A stretch of 64,000 nt of DNA from Empedobacter stercoris. Its GTDB lineage: Bacteria > Bacteroidota > Bacteroidia > Flavobacteriales > Weeksellaceae. Where the stretch lies: positions 62,001-126,000 of the forward strand of contig NZ_JACXZC010000002.1 of the NCBI RefSeq assembly GCF_020281205.1. The letters are read 5' to 3'. Under the pieces are notes generated by a model. The model searched no databases. It saw only the letters and a list, made by a program, of their open reading frames with translations, and was not told where the DNA came from. The stretch's first letter is position 1. The number at the start of each line of letters is the position of its first letter. Below, in pieces: positions 40,770-50,253 of this stretch. The translations under genes and the position numbers were made by a program.

Positions 40770-43241
40770 ATGGCGAACACAACGAATAATCAAAAAAGTA
40801 AGAAAAAACAATCTGACTTTATTGATGTAGAAAGGCTTATACCCAGGTTACTTAATGAGTGGCCATTATATATAATATCAATGCTGATTGCTTTAGCAGT
40901 TGCTTATTATTTAAATAACTGGAAACTGAATAAAATTTATTCGGCCAATACAACGTTTAAAATCAAGGATAATAGTTCGGCGAATAATTCTTTGGCATCT
41001 AATTCGATTAACTTCATTTGGGGAGGTAATGCCAACAAAATTGACGGATTATCTTATACTTTAACATCTCGTATTCATAATGAAAAAGTTGTTAAGAAGG
41101 CAGAATCCTATATTTTTTACACAGAAGAAGGCAGATTAAAAAAATCTAATATTTATAAATTAGATGCACCATTCCATGTGCATATTGATACATTTCATCA
41201 ACAAGTTGCAAACGTAGATGTAAGAGTGAAGCCAAAGGATCAAAATTCATTTTATCTTGAAGTTGAAAATGCTAATGGATCGTTGTATCAATTTACAAAA
41301 GATAGTATTATTAAACCAGATGTTTTGAATCTTCCTAAAATTGGTTATTACAATCAATGGATGGTTGGAAAAAACTATAAAATAAAACTAACTCGCTCAA
41401 ACGTACCGTTCTCAGAAAGTACAATTTCATTTAAGTTAGTGACTATTAAAGATGCAACATCTAGAGCGGTTAAGAATTTTAGTGTGTCAAATCCATCTAA
41501 AATTTCAAGTATTATTTCGGTTTCTAAAAATGCTGAAAGCTTAAATGAAGCAGTCGATTTATTAAATAATTCAATTCAGGTTTTAATAGAAAATGAACTT
41601 GCAGAGAGAAATTTATCGGCATATCAGACCAAAAAATACTTACAAGAAAGAATTGCAGCAGTAAAGCTAAAGTTAGATAGTTCAACGAATAATTTGCAAG
41701 AACTGCAAAAACAAACAGGAGTTTATAATTTTAATACAAAGAAAAGTGAACTTTTAGGAAAATTAACAGCTTTAGATAAAGAACGTATAGAAGTAGAAGA
41801 GAAAATTAATGCTTTGCACCGTTTAATGCCTAAAAAATCGAGTAGTGTTGATAATTTAATAGCGCTTAATATTGCAGGACTTGATGTTTCGTACTACATG
41901 ACAAATGTAGATCAATTGGATAATCTTGAAAACCAACGAGAGCAAATGCTTAAGGTTTACAAATCAAATACGGATGAGATTAGAGAAATAGATCGTCAAT
42001 TAGCGAAAACAAGAAACAATATTTCGAATGTTGTCAATGCGCATTTACAAAAGTTGAACACCGATTTGTCCATGATTAATGCCAAATTAGCGGAGTCTGA
42101 ATTCAAAGCAAAAGATTTACCATACGAAGAAATAGAATTTGTGGAAGCAAATCGTGGGTTTGAGTTGAATAGTACAATGTATTCTACGTTGATCAATCAG
42201 TTAAACACAACCGATTTGTCTTTAGCCTCTATTGTCTCTGATATTACAATCATTGATCCTGCGAAGAATCAAGGTCAAGGATTTATTTACCCAAATCCAA
42301 ATCGTAATTACTTGATTGCTTTAGGAATTGGTTTATTGATTCCTCTTATTTATGTGGTGATTAAAGAATTGTTAGATTTTAAAGTTCGTGTATTAAAGGA
42401 TATCACAGGACGTACAAATATTCCAATTATTGGTTTGGTTGGTCCGTTAGGGGACAATTCACCATTAGTTGTTATCAATAATCCTAAATCTGGAATTTCA
42501 GAATCATTTAGATCCATTCGTTCGAATTTAAAGTATTTATATAAACATCCAGGACTCGACGAGCATAATAAAACCATTTTAGTCACTTCATTTATTGGAG
42601 GTGAAGGTAAAACGTTCAACGCGATGAATATCGCCAGCTCAATCGGTTCGATGGATAAGAAAACGATTCTGATTGGATTAGATTTACGTAAGCCAAAAAT
42701 ATTTGATGATTTTAATATCAACAATAAAGTTGGGGTAACAGATTATGTAGCAGGTTATTTAGATTTAAATAAAATTATACAACATACAATTTTACCTAAT
42801 TTAGATGTTATTACAGCTGGTCCAATTCCTCCAAATCCTTCTGAATTGATTTTGAGTAAACGAATGGATCAATTGTTTGCTGAATTGAAAGAAAAATATG
42901 AATTTGTGATTATAGATTCGCCACCAATTGGATTGGTAACAGATTCTTATGATTTGATGTGTTATGCTGATTGTACATTGTATGTGACGCGTTACAATTA
43001 TTCAGAGAAAAACTTTATTACGGCGATTTCGAATAAATACGATGTAGGAGAAGTGTCGAATGTTGGAATTATATTCAACGACTTCCAAATCAAAACGGGT
43101 TACAGTTATGGCTATGGTTACGGTTATGGCTACGGTTATGATTACGGTTATGGCTATTTTGCTGGTGACGAAGATTTTGATAATTCATTCTTTGGTAAAC
43201 TTAAACGATTAGCTACTCGTATTAAAAGTAAATTTTTTTAA
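40770..43241 (+). CDS. wzc: Polysaccharide co-polymerase with tyrosine autokinase (Wzc-like)
   Basis: An 823-residue inner-membrane protein. The first transmembrane helix (about 31-50) is followed by a Wzz-type periplasmic domain with coiled-coil segments (about 250-460), a second transmembrane helix (about 512-535) and a C-terminal BY-kinase: Walker A GGEGKT at 610-615, Walker A' LIGLDLRKP at 634-642, Walker B FVIIDSPP at 712-719. A tyrosine-rich tail (777-796, ten tyrosines) gives the autophosphorylation cluster that tunes chain length and export. After the tail comes a basic FFGKLKRLATRIKSKFF end. It is adjacent to the Wza-like lipoprotein gene. Confidence 0.92.
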   Translation: MANTTNNQKSKKKQSDFIDVERLIPRLLNEWPLYIISMLIALAVAYYLNNWKLNKIYSANTTFKIKDNSSANNSLASNSINFIWGGNANKIDGLSYTLTSRIHNEKVVKKAESYIFYTEEGRLKKSNIYKLDAPFHVHIDTFHQQVANVDVRVKPKDQNSFYLEVENANGSLYQFTKDSIIKPDVLNLPKIGYYNQWMVGKNYKIKLTRSNVPFSESTISFKLVTIKDATSRAVKNFSVSNPSKISSIISVSKNAESLNEAVDLLNNSIQVLIENELAERNLSAYQTKKYLQERIAAVKLKLDSSTNNLQELQKQTGVYNFNTKKSELLGKLTALDKERIEVEEKINALHRLMPKKSSSVDNLIALNIAGLDVSYYMTNVDQLDNLENQREQMLKVYKSNTDEIREIDRQLAKTRNNISNVVNAHLQKLNTDLSMINAKLAESEFKAKDLPYEEIEFVEANRGFELNSTMYSTLINQLNTTDLSLASIVSDITIIDPAKNQGQGFIYPNPNRNYLIALGIGLLIPLIYVVIKELLDFKVRVLKDITGRTNIPIIGLVGPLGDNSPLVVINNPKSGISESFRSIRSNLKYLYKHPGLDEHNKTILVTSFIGGEGKTFNAMNIASSIGSMDKKTILIGLDLRKPKIFDDFNINNKVGVTDYVAGYLDLNKIIQHTILPNLDVITAGPIPPNPSELILSKRMDQLFAELKEKYEFVIIDSPPIGLVTDSYDLMCYADCTLYVTRYNYSEKNFITAISNKYDVGEVSNVGIIFNDFQIKTGYSYGYGYGYGYGYDYGYGYFAGDEDFDNSFFGKLKRLATRIKSKFF
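43098..43157 (+). repeat. Tandem GGYTAY codon repeat encoding the Wzc tyrosine tail
   Basis: Twenty codons of alternating Gly (twice Ser or Asp) and Tyr, written as GGT/GGC and TAT/TAC in a loose 12-base rhythm. They encode ten tyrosines at residues 778-796. The low-complexity DNA could change length by slippage, changing the number of phosphorylation sites. Confidence 0.85.
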
Positions 43242-43246
43242 TTAAA

Positions 43247-43822
43247 ATGTTATTAAAGAACATATTTGATTATATACTTGCATTAATCCTACTATTTTTT
43301 TTAGTGGGATTAATTGTTTTGTTAGTTATCATAAGTTCTTTTGATACGAATCAATTTGGTGTTTTTACTCAAAAAAGAGTAGGGAAGAACGGCAAGTTTT
43401 TTACTATTTACAAAATCAGAACAATTAAAGGTTTTTCTGAAAATACAATTACCACCGATCAACATCATATTACAAAATTTGGAAAAATTCTAAGAGATTA
43501 TAAATTAGATGAACTGCCACAGTTAATTAATATTCTAAAAGGTGAAATGAGCTTCGTTGGTCCTCGTCCTGATGTAAAAGGTTATGCTGATGTATTGGTT
43601 GGAGAAGATCGGATAATGCTTCAGGTAAAACCTGGTTTAACAGGGCCTGCTCAATTAAAATATCGACACGAAGAAGAACTCTTATCCGATGTTACAAATC
43701 CAAAAGCTTACAATGATGAAGTTCTTTGGCCAGATAAAGTGAAGATTAATGTCGACTATGTGAAGAATTGGAGTTTTAAACAAGATTTAATTTATATGGT
43801 TCAAACACTTATAAAAAAATAA
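43247..43822 (+). CDS. Polyprenyl-phosphate sugar phosphotransferase (WbaP/PglC type)
   Basis: A 191-residue monotopic sugar transferase. The N-terminal helix (about 5-30) is followed by VFTQKRVGKNGKFFTIYKIR (42-61), and then GKILRDYKLDELPQLINILKGEMSFVGPRP (84-113) with the DE active-site pair. It is the short, PglC-like form without the WbaP N-terminal helices. It also initiates lipid-linked glycan synthesis, so the operon has two initiating enzymes of unrelated families, the other being at 38866. It is the last gene of the operon, five bases after the Wzc-like gene, and ends in a terminator. Confidence 0.9.
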   Translation: MLLKNIFDYILALILLFFLVGLIVLLVIISSFDTNQFGVFTQKRVGKNGKFFTIYKIRTIKGFSENTITTDQHHITKFGKILRDYKLDELPQLINILKGEMSFVGPRPDVKGYADVLVGEDRIMLQVKPGLTGPAQLKYRHEEELLSDVTNPKAYNDEVLWPDKVKINVDYVKNWSFKQDLIYMVQTLIKK

Positions 43823-43850
43823 AAGAGAATCCTAAATTGGATTCTCTTTT
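43821..43850. terminator. Bidirectional terminator closing the second polysaccharide operon
   Basis: A 12-bp perfect stem (AAAAGAGAATCC with its complement) has a six-base loop and T-rich flanks on both sides. It overlaps the stop codon of the sugar transferase gene. Confidence 0.9.
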
Positions 43851-43871
43851 ATTTTTGAAAATAGAGTAATA

Positions 43872-45500
43872 TTATACTTGAATGACTCCTAAGTTAAATT
43901 GTTTTTCAATTGGTGCATGATTCGCTGCTTCAATTCCCATCGAAATCCATTTTCGTGTATCTAACGGATCAATAATTCCATCTGTCCACAAACGTGCTGC
44001 AGCATAGTATGGACTTGTCTCATCGTTGTATTTTGCCGTAATTTCGTCTAATAATTCTTGTTTTTTCACTTCATCTACTTCAACACCTTGTGCTTTCAAT
44101 GAAGCTTCTTTGATTTGGAACAATACTTTCGCTGCTTGTTCACCTCCCATTACTGCTAATTGAGCCGATGGCCAGGCAGCAATCAATCGTGGATCATAAG
44201 CTTTTCCACACATGGCATAGTTTCCAGCACCGTAAGAATTACCAACTACAATTGTAAATTTTGGAACAACAGAGTTTGATACTGCATTAACCATTTTTGC
44301 GCCATCTTTGATGATTCCACCATGTTCTGATTTCGAACCAACCATAAATCCAGTGACATCTTGTAAGAAAACCAATGGGATTTTCTTTTGATTACAATTT
44401 GCAATAAATCGAGTGGCTTTATCAGCAGAATCTGAATAAATAACACCGCCAAATTGCATTCCGTCTTTTTTAGATTTTACAATTTTACGTTGATTGGCTA
44501 CAATTCCTACCGCCCAACCATCAATTCGCGCATAAGTACAAATGATTGACTTTCCATAATCGGGCTTGTATTCATCCAATTCAGAGTTATCAACAAGTCG
44601 GTTAATAATATCATACATATCGTATTGTTCGGCACGAGATTCAGGTAGAATGCCATAGATTTCTTTTTCGTCTAATGCTGGTTTTGCAGCTTTAATTCGA
44701 TTAAATCCAGCTTTATCGTAATCTCCAATTTTTCCTATAATCGATTTTATTCGATCCAACGCATCCTTATCATCTTTGGCCTTATAATCTGTTACACCAG
44801 AAATTTCGCAATGTGTTGTTGCTCCTCCTAAAGTTTCGTTGTCAATGTCTTCTCCAATTGCCGCTTTTACCAAGTAGCTCCCCGCCAAGAAAATAGAACC
44901 CGTTTTATCTACTATCATTGCTTCATCGCTCATGATTGGTAAATAGGCTCCTCCAGCAACACAACTTCCCATAACCGCAGCAATCTGTGTAATTCCCATT
45001 GAAGACATAATGGCATTGTTACGGAAAATACGCCCAAAGTTTTCTTTATCCGGAAATATTTCGTCTTGCATAGGTAGATAAACACCTGCACTATCGACTA
45101 AATAAATAATTGGTAATCGATTTTCCATGGCAATTTCTTGCGCTCGCAAATTCTTTTTTCCAGTAATTGGAAACCAAGCGCCAGCTTTTACTGTTGCATC
45201 ATTTGCTACAACAATACATTGTTTTCCCGAAATGTATCCAATTTTTACTACAACACCTCCTGAAGGGCAACCGCCATGTTCTTTGTACATTCCATAGCCT
45301 GTTAAAGCACCAATTTCAATGCTTGGTTTTTTATCGTCGAATAGATAGTCAACACGTTCACGAGCTGTCATTTTTCGTTTGCTATGCAACGCATCAATTC
45401 TTTTTTTACCTCCGCCAAGGTAAACTTCATTTAGTTTGTTACGCAGTTTAGAAAGTAATAATTTGTTATGATCCTCTCTTTTATTAAAAGTTAAATCCAT
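43872..45500 (-). CDS. Acyl-CoA carboxylase carboxyltransferase (beta) subunit
   Basis: A 542-residue carboxyltransferase of the methylcrotonyl/propionyl-CoA carboxylase group. Order of features: KMTARERVDYLFD near the start, YGMYKEHGGCPSGGVVVKIG, KAGAWFPITGKKNLRAQEIA, GGAYLPIMSDE, then the second half with LVFLQDVTGFMVGSKSEHGG (acyl-CoA site) and VPKFTIVVGNSYGAGNYAMC (oxyanion region). The TGKKxLRAQEIAxxNRLP sequence points to methylcrotonyl-CoA carboxylase beta, which acts in leucine breakdown. The biotin-bearing alpha subunit is not next to it. Cytoplasmic; substrate class is inferred. Confidence 0.85.
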   Translation of the reverse strand: MDLTFNKREDHNKLLLSKLRNKLNEVYLGGGKKRIDALHSKRKMTARERVDYLFDDKKPSIEIGALTGYGMYKEHGGCPSGGVVVKIGYISGKQCIVVANDATVKAGAWFPITGKKNLRAQEIAMENRLPIIYLVDSAGVYLPMQDEIFPDKENFGRIFRNNAIMSSMGITQIAAVMGSCVAGGAYLPIMSDEAMIVDKTGSIFLAGSYLVKAAIGEDIDNETLGGATTHCEISGVTDYKAKDDKDALDRIKSIIGKIGDYDKAGFNRIKAAKPALDEKEIYGILPESRAEQYDMYDIINRLVDNSELDEYKPDYGKSIICTYARIDGWAVGIVANQRKIVKSKKDGMQFGGVIYSDSADKATRFIANCNQKKIPLVFLQDVTGFMVGSKSEHGGIIKDGAKMVNAVSNSVVPKFTIVVGNSYGAGNYAMCGKAYDPRLIAAWPSAQLAVMGGEQAAKVLFQIKEASLKAQGVEVDEVKKQELLDEITAKYNDETSPYYAAARLWTDGIIDPLDTRKWISMGIEAANHAPIEKQFNLGVIQV

Positions 45501-45569
45501 TGTGGTTTTCTGTTTGTTTACAGCTCTAAACTAATGAATTTTCTCCAATTCTTAAAATCAAATTTAAAC

Positions 45570-46157
45570 TTACAAACCTGTACATACAAAGTTTTTGCAA
45601 TGCGATTGCAATTGAGGAAAAAAGTGCTGAAAATCGTTTTCTAATTTTGAATAATTTAGTTCAAATTCAGGAATTATTTGATGTAAATTATTTTTGAATT
45701 TAGTTCGACTTCCAACTCCTTTCAAAGTTTTTTGAACACCTTCTATTGTTGAATAGTTTTCGAACCAATCATATTTTAAAAGGTAAAAAATGATTTCTTG
45801 TAATTTTTTTGGGAATGAAGGATATTTATCTTCAAAAAGTTGATAACAATTTGTTTTAAAATTTTCGAACGGAAATTCTGAGAAATCATTCCAATGTTTA
45901 ATCAAAAAATAATCGTAAATCACATCAATAATAATCGGTGAAAATTTATGTTGTGTGTTGTGAAAATAACTCGAGCTTCGTTTCACAATTTCGTGCGAAT
46001 CGGTAAATGAATCAATCGATCGATGAAGTAAAATTCCTTTCTGAATCTCAGTTTCATAATTCATGAATTGATTTCCTTTAACGATTTCTCCAAGTAAATT
46101 TCCGATTTGGAGCGATTGATTTCCGAACGATAAAAATTGGTGTGCGACAAAGTTCAT
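45570..46157 (-). CDS. AcpH-like (acyl-carrier-protein phosphodiesterase) family protein
   Basis: A 195-residue DUF479 protein. MNFVAHQFLSFGNQSLQIGN starts with the family's MNxLAHxxLS pattern, and GNLLGEIVKGN, IQKGILLHRSIDSFTDSH and DVIYDYFLIKHW give the histidine and aspartate metal ligands of the HD-like fold. In E. coli AcpH removes 4'-phosphopantetheine from acyl carrier protein. Bacteroidota homologues are not biochemically tested. It stands alone on the minus strand, 113 bases downstream of the phosphohexomutase gene; a terminator lies between them. Confidence 0.8.
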   Translation of the reverse strand: MNFVAHQFLSFGNQSLQIGNLLGEIVKGNQFMNYETEIQKGILLHRSIDSFTDSHEIVKRSSSYFHNTQHKFSPIIIDVIYDYFLIKHWNDFSEFPFENFKTNCYQLFEDKYPSFPKKLQEIIFYLLKYDWFENYSTIEGVQKTLKGVGSRTKFKNNLHQIIPEFELNYSKLENDFQHFFPQLQSHCKNFVCTGL

Positions 46158-46224
46158 ATGGCTTATTTAGTTGCATAAAGTTAATTCTTTTTTAAATGAT
46201 ACCATGTTATTTTATAATCATGAA

Positions 46225-46250
46225 AAAAGCCATCTGAAAAGATGGCTTTT
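46225..46250 (-). terminator. Intrinsic terminator of the DUF4199-to-mutase operon
   Basis: AAAAGCCATCT pairs with AGATGGCTTTT around a GAAA tetraloop. On the minus strand it is followed by six Ts. It lies 20 bases after the mutase stop. Confidence 0.88.
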
Positions 46251-46269
46251 GAATTATTTTAGTTGAGAT

Positions 46270-47985
46270 TTATTTACTGAAATCGACTTTCAATAAATCA
46301 ATTTTTGTTAATAATTTTTGTTGAACAGTTGTATATTCTTCTTGCGATGCTAAAGGAGCATTGACAGAGAAATAATATTTAATTTTAGGTTCTGTTCCCG
46401 AAGGGCGACACGCTACTTTACTGCCATCTTCTGTGTAGAAAATTAAGACATTTGATTGAGGGATATTAATCGTTTTCTCTTCTCCAGAAACTAAATTTTT
46501 GTCGATTGAAGATTGGAAATCTTTTACACGAATAACTTTAGAACCGGCCAATTCTTTTGGAGGATTTGATCTGAATTCTACCATCATTTGTGCAATCAAT
46601 TCAGCACCTTCTTTTCCTGGTTTAACAATGCTAATTAAATCTTCTTGATATGCTTTTCCTAATTCAAGGTAGATTTCAGTTAACTTGTTATATAAAGAAC
46701 TTCCTTTTGCTTTTTGTACAGCTGCAATTTCAGAAACCAGTAAAGCTGTTGTAACTGAATCTTTGTCTCGAATAAAATCACCCACCATAAATCCGAATGA
46801 TTCTTCACCTCCTCCAACAAATTTTTCTTGGCCTTCGAATTTACGAATCATATCTGCAATCCATTTGAAACCTGTTAAACCAACTTTACAATTAACATTG
46901 AATTTTGCTGCGATATCATAGAAGATGTCAGACGTTACAATAGTTGAACCAATAAATTCTTTTCCAATTAATTTACCAGCTTCTTGCCATTTTTCTAATA
47001 AATAATAAGCCAAAACAGTATTCATTTGGTTACCATTTAATAAAACGATTTTACCTTCATTGTTACGCGTTGCAACACCAACACGATCGGCATCAGGATC
47101 TGTACCAATGACAACATCAGCACCGATTTCGTTTGCCAAAGCAACCGCCATAGTTAATGCTTCTGGTTCTTCCGGATTTGGCGATTTTACTGTAGGGAAA
47201 TCACCACTTGGAATTGCTTGTTCAGCTACTTGATGAACTTGTGTGAAACCAGCTTTTTCAAACGCTTTTGGTGTAATGGCAACAGAAGTTCCGTGAATAG
47301 ATGTAAATACAATTTTGATATCTTGTTTACCTTCTTGCGTAAAACTACCGTTTGCTACACATGCATCAATAAAGGCTTCGTCAATCTCTTTTCCAATGTA
47401 AGTTAATAAGGTATCATTTCCTTGAAATTTAATTTCTTCAACTTTTACATTGTTTACTTCGTTGATAATTTCACCATCTTGTGGTGGAACAATTTGCGCA
47501 CCATCATTCCAATATACTTTGTATCCATTGTAAATAGGAGGGTTGTGAGAAGCTGTTAAAACAATTCCTGCATCGCAACCTAAATGACGAACTGTAAACG
47601 ATAATTCTGGTGTTGGACGGAAAGATTCGAATAAGTAAACATTGATTCCGTTTGCTGTTAAAACATCAGCAACCATTTTTGCAAACGTATCCGAATTGTG
47701 ACGCACATCGTATGCAATGGCTATTTTTTTCTCTTTATTTGGAAATTGTTGATTGATATAATTTGCTAAACCTTGAGTGGCGGCACCAAGTGTATATTTG
47801 TTCAAACGATTTGTTCCAACGCCCATTATTCCACGCATTCCTCCTGTACCAAACTCTAAGTTTTTGTAAAAAGAATCGTCTAATTCGGTTGGATTGTTAT
47901 CGATTAAATCTTGAACAGCTTTTCTTGTTTCCGCATCGTACGCGTCAGAAAGCCATAATTGAGCATTTTCTAAACTTGAAATCAT
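46270..47985 (-). CDS. Phosphoglucomutase/phosphomannomutase
   Basis: A 571-residue alpha-D-phosphohexomutase, the long form common in Bacteroidota. The active serine loop is TASHNPPIYNGYKVYW, metal-binding is GTDPDADRVG, sugar specificity is GGGEESFG, and phosphate binding is CRPSGTEPKIKYY near the C-terminus. It interconverts hexose-6-phosphate and hexose-1-phosphate and so feeds the nucleotide-sugar pools that the two polysaccharide loci need. It is last in a minus-strand operon after the DUF2807 gene, eight bases away. Which hexose it prefers is not clear from sequence. Confidence 0.92.
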   Translation of the reverse strand: MISSLENAQLWLSDAYDAETRKAVQDLIDNNPTELDDSFYKNLEFGTGGMRGIMGVGTNRLNKYTLGAATQGLANYINQQFPNKEKKIAIAYDVRHNSDTFAKMVADVLTANGINVYLFESFRPTPELSFTVRHLGCDAGIVLTASHNPPIYNGYKVYWNDGAQIVPPQDGEIINEVNNVKVEEIKFQGNDTLLTYIGKEIDEAFIDACVANGSFTQEGKQDIKIVFTSIHGTSVAITPKAFEKAGFTQVHQVAEQAIPSGDFPTVKSPNPEEPEALTMAVALANEIGADVVIGTDPDADRVGVATRNNEGKIVLLNGNQMNTVLAYYLLEKWQEAGKLIGKEFIGSTIVTSDIFYDIAAKFNVNCKVGLTGFKWIADMIRKFEGQEKFVGGGEESFGFMVGDFIRDKDSVTTALLVSEIAAVQKAKGSSLYNKLTEIYLELGKAYQEDLISIVKPGKEGAELIAQMMVEFRSNPPKELAGSKVIRVKDFQSSIDKNLVSGEEKTINIPQSNVLIFYTEDGSKVACRPSGTEPKIKYYFSVNAPLASQEEYTTVQQKLLTKIDLLKVDFSK

Positions 47986-47993
47986 TCTTGTTT

Positions 47994-48698
47994 TTATTTT
48001 TTAAGTACCTGGGCGCGGTCAGTTACTTTTGTATCCTTGTTTGGATCGCCCATGAAATTTACGATTGAGTTTCCTTTTGCAGCACCATATAATGTTTGAC
48101 GAGCATTGATATCTAACAAAGCATTATCGTCTGTTGTGAAATTAGCTTCATTCACTTCATATTTAAACAAATCTAACTTTGCTTCTCCATACGCTTTTAC
48201 TTTCATTGTTCCTGCAGTTCCTTCTAACATGATATTAGTTTGGTCATCCGCTTTTAAATTAAAGTCATTGGTAATCAAAAAAGTTTGACTTATTCGCGCT
48301 TGATCTGTGACATTCATCTCTAATTCATCAACATTTAATGTTCCTGAAGTGGTCAAAGAAGTTTGTTTATTCACATCAATTTTTTCTAAATCACGTGTTA
48401 CATAAACATACAAATCATAAGCGCTGTATTGGTCTACATTTGATTTTTCTTTGATTGAAAGCATTTGATTATTTGCTGTAACTTCTAAATTATCGATAAT
48501 ATTTTGGTGCGATTCTACTTTAACTCCAGTTGTATTTCCTGGAACTAAAATAACATTACAATTACATGAAACGCTCAAATCTTTGATGTTGTCAGCTGTA
48601 TATTCTTTTTGAGCTGTTGCTACGCCTTCTCCATCAATAGACGATGAGCAAGAAGTGGCAATTAAACCTAAAAATCCTAATAAAATAATCTTTTTCAT
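47994..48698 (-). CDS. DUF2807 (head GIN domain) lipoprotein
   Basis: A 234-residue lipoprotein: signal MKKIILLGFLGLIATSC, Cys17, then a short linker and a right-handed beta-helix-like DUF2807 domain (about 32-225). NVILVPGNTTGVKVES, NNQMLSIKEKSN and VDELEMNVTDQARISQ repeat with the typical alternating pattern, as does LDINARQTLYGAAKG. The domain is abundant in Bacteroidota and function is unknown; binding to surface glycan or envelope stability has been proposed for head GIN proteins only by inference. It lies between a membrane GT2 gene (15 bases) and the mutase (eight bases). Confidence 0.85.
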   Translation of the reverse strand: MKKIILLGFLGLIATSCSSSIDGEGVATAQKEYTADNIKDLSVSCNCNVILVPGNTTGVKVESHQNIIDNLEVTANNQMLSIKEKSNVDQYSAYDLYVYVTRDLEKIDVNKQTSLTTSGTLNVDELEMNVTDQARISQTFLITNDFNLKADDQTNIMLEGTAGTMKVKAYGEAKLDLFKYEVNEANFTTDDNALLDINARQTLYGAAKGNSIVNFMGDPNKDTKVTDRAQVLKK

Positions 48699-48713
48699 AG
48701 TTGTTGGTTTTAA

Positions 48714-49676
48714 TTAGTTTAAATTCAATTCTTTTTGAACTAAATACAATTGTTTTTCTCTGTTGTTACGAACAATTAACTCGCCCAAAAATCCCGCCAA
48801 AAATAGCTGTGTTCCTAAAATCATAAAAACCAATGAAATGTAGAAATAGGGACTGTCTGTAATTAATCTTGCAGGAGAATGTGAAATATAAACTTTGTAT
48901 AATTTTTCGATTCCTAAATAAAAAGAGGCAAAAAATCCTAAGATAAACATCAAAGTTCCTAATAAACCGAAAATATGCATGGGTTTATTCCCAAATTTTG
49001 AAGCAAAAAATAGTGTAATCAAGTCTAAGAAACCATTGACAAAACGATTTGCACCAAATTTTGAAACGCCATATTTACGCGCTTGATGTTTTACTTTTTT
49101 CTCAATAATTCGAGAATAGCCTGCGTTTTTAGCTAAAACAGGAATATAGCGATGCATATCTCCATACAACTCGATATTTTGCGTTACTTCCCAACGATAA
49201 GCTTTCAAACCACAGTTAAAATCGTGCAATTTTACACCCGAAGTTTTGCGTGCTACACCGTTAAATAATTTTGAAGGAAGATTCTTTGTCAGTTTGTTGT
49301 CTTGACGATTCTCTTTCCAACCCGATACAATATCTGCTTTGTTATTTTTAAGCATTTTGTATAACGACGGAATTTCCTCAGGAAAATCTTGTAAATCGGC
49401 ATCCATCGTAATCACAACATCGCCTTTTACTTCTTTGAAAGCAGCACTTAATGCAGGAGATTTTCCATAATTTTTACGGAATTTAATTCCTTTTACTTCA
49501 GGATTGAAGTTGGCAATATATTCGATAATTTGCCACGAATCATCTGTACTTCCGTCATCAACGAAAATAACTTCGAATGTAAAATCATTCTGCTCACAGA
49601 CTTTTTTGATTCTGTAGAATAATTCCTCTAAGGAATCTTGTTCGTTCAACAAAGGAACAACAACTGAAATATTCAT
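48714..49676 (-). CDS. Membrane GT2, polyprenyl-phosphate glycosyltransferase (GtrB/DPM-like)
   Basis: A 320-residue enzyme: MNISVVVPLLNEQDSL, FVDDGSTDDSW (41-49 region), VVITMDADLQDFPEEIP with the DxD, and NCGLKAYRWEV. Two transmembrane helices follow (about 234-260 and 272-300), as in GtrB, ArnC and bacterial dolichol-phosphate-mannose-type synthases. These make polyprenyl-phospho-sugars, donors for GT-C enzymes on the other side of the membrane. It could therefore supply an alternative donor to the GT-C enzyme at 31758 or to others elsewhere. It lies three bases after the DUF4199 gene. Confidence 0.88.
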   Translation of the reverse strand: MNISVVVPLLNEQDSLEELFYRIKKVCEQNDFTFEVIFVDDGSTDDSWQIIEYIANFNPEVKGIKFRKNYGKSPALSAAFKEVKGDVVITMDADLQDFPEEIPSLYKMLKNNKADIVSGWKENRQDNKLTKNLPSKLFNGVARKTSGVKLHDFNCGLKAYRWEVTQNIELYGDMHRYIPVLAKNAGYSRIIEKKVKHQARKYGVSKFGANRFVNGFLDLITLFFASKFGNKPMHIFGLLGTLMFILGFFASFYLGIEKLYKVYISHSPARLITDSPYFYISLVFMILGTQLFLAGFLGELIVRNNREKQLYLVQKELNLN

Positions 49677-49679
49677 ATG

Positions 49680-50249
49680 TTAAAAAACACGTTTTTTTAA
49701 GAATTGTGAAAACATTGCTGAAATTGCAATGTAGAAAGATAAGAAAATTGAGAATAATCCAAAAAAGTTTTTAACAGTAAATAAATTTAATGTTTTATAA
49801 TCATCTGAATTTCTAAATGTTTCGATATCTTTTGCGATTTTAGGATCAGACATATTTGATGTAAAAGTGTCTAATAATCCTTGTTTCAAACTATCTTGAG
49901 CCCATTCACCATACGTATTAAAAAATACAAAGATGACAATCAAACTAATGATTCCACCAAAGAAGATGGTGTAAAAACCAATCTTGAATCCTTCTTTAAA
50001 GGTCATTAAATCTTCTGAAGTTTGATGATTTTTAGCTTTCGCTCTTGATAAATTGAAAATAGTGAAGAAACAGTATACTGCATACAATGGTAATACTACG
50101 AAACAGCAAATCATGAAGCTGTAGGTGTAATAATCTTGTACAGAAACGGTTCCGTTAAGAGAGAAATAAAAGTATAGTGCAAAAAACAATACTAAGGTAA
50201 TTCCCGCCAGCACTAATGAATTTTTGAAAATTTTATTAAAACTAATCAT
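49680..50249 (-). CDS. DUF4199 membrane protein
   Basis: A 189-residue protein with four predicted helices at about 12-30, 42-64, 88-110 and 160-182. SLNGTVSVQDYYTYSFMICC and KEGFKIGFYTIFFGGIISLI follow the DUF4199 pattern, including the FxxGFKxG segment between helices two and three. Function is unknown. It is first in a four-gene minus-strand operon with the membrane GT2, DUF2807 and mutase genes, which hints at an envelope role. A TATCTTTG element lies five bases upstream, so the transcript is predicted to be leaderless. Confidence 0.82.
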   Translation of the reverse strand: MISFNKIFKNSLVLAGITLVLFFALYFYFSLNGTVSVQDYYTYSFMICCFVVLPLYAVYCFFTIFNLSRAKAKNHQTSEDLMTFKEGFKIGFYTIFFGGIISLIVIFVFFNTYGEWAQDSLKQGLLDTFTSNMSDPKIAKDIETFRNSDDYKTLNLFTVKNFFGLFSIFLSFYIAISAMFSQFLKKRVF

Positions 50250-50253
50250 TTTG

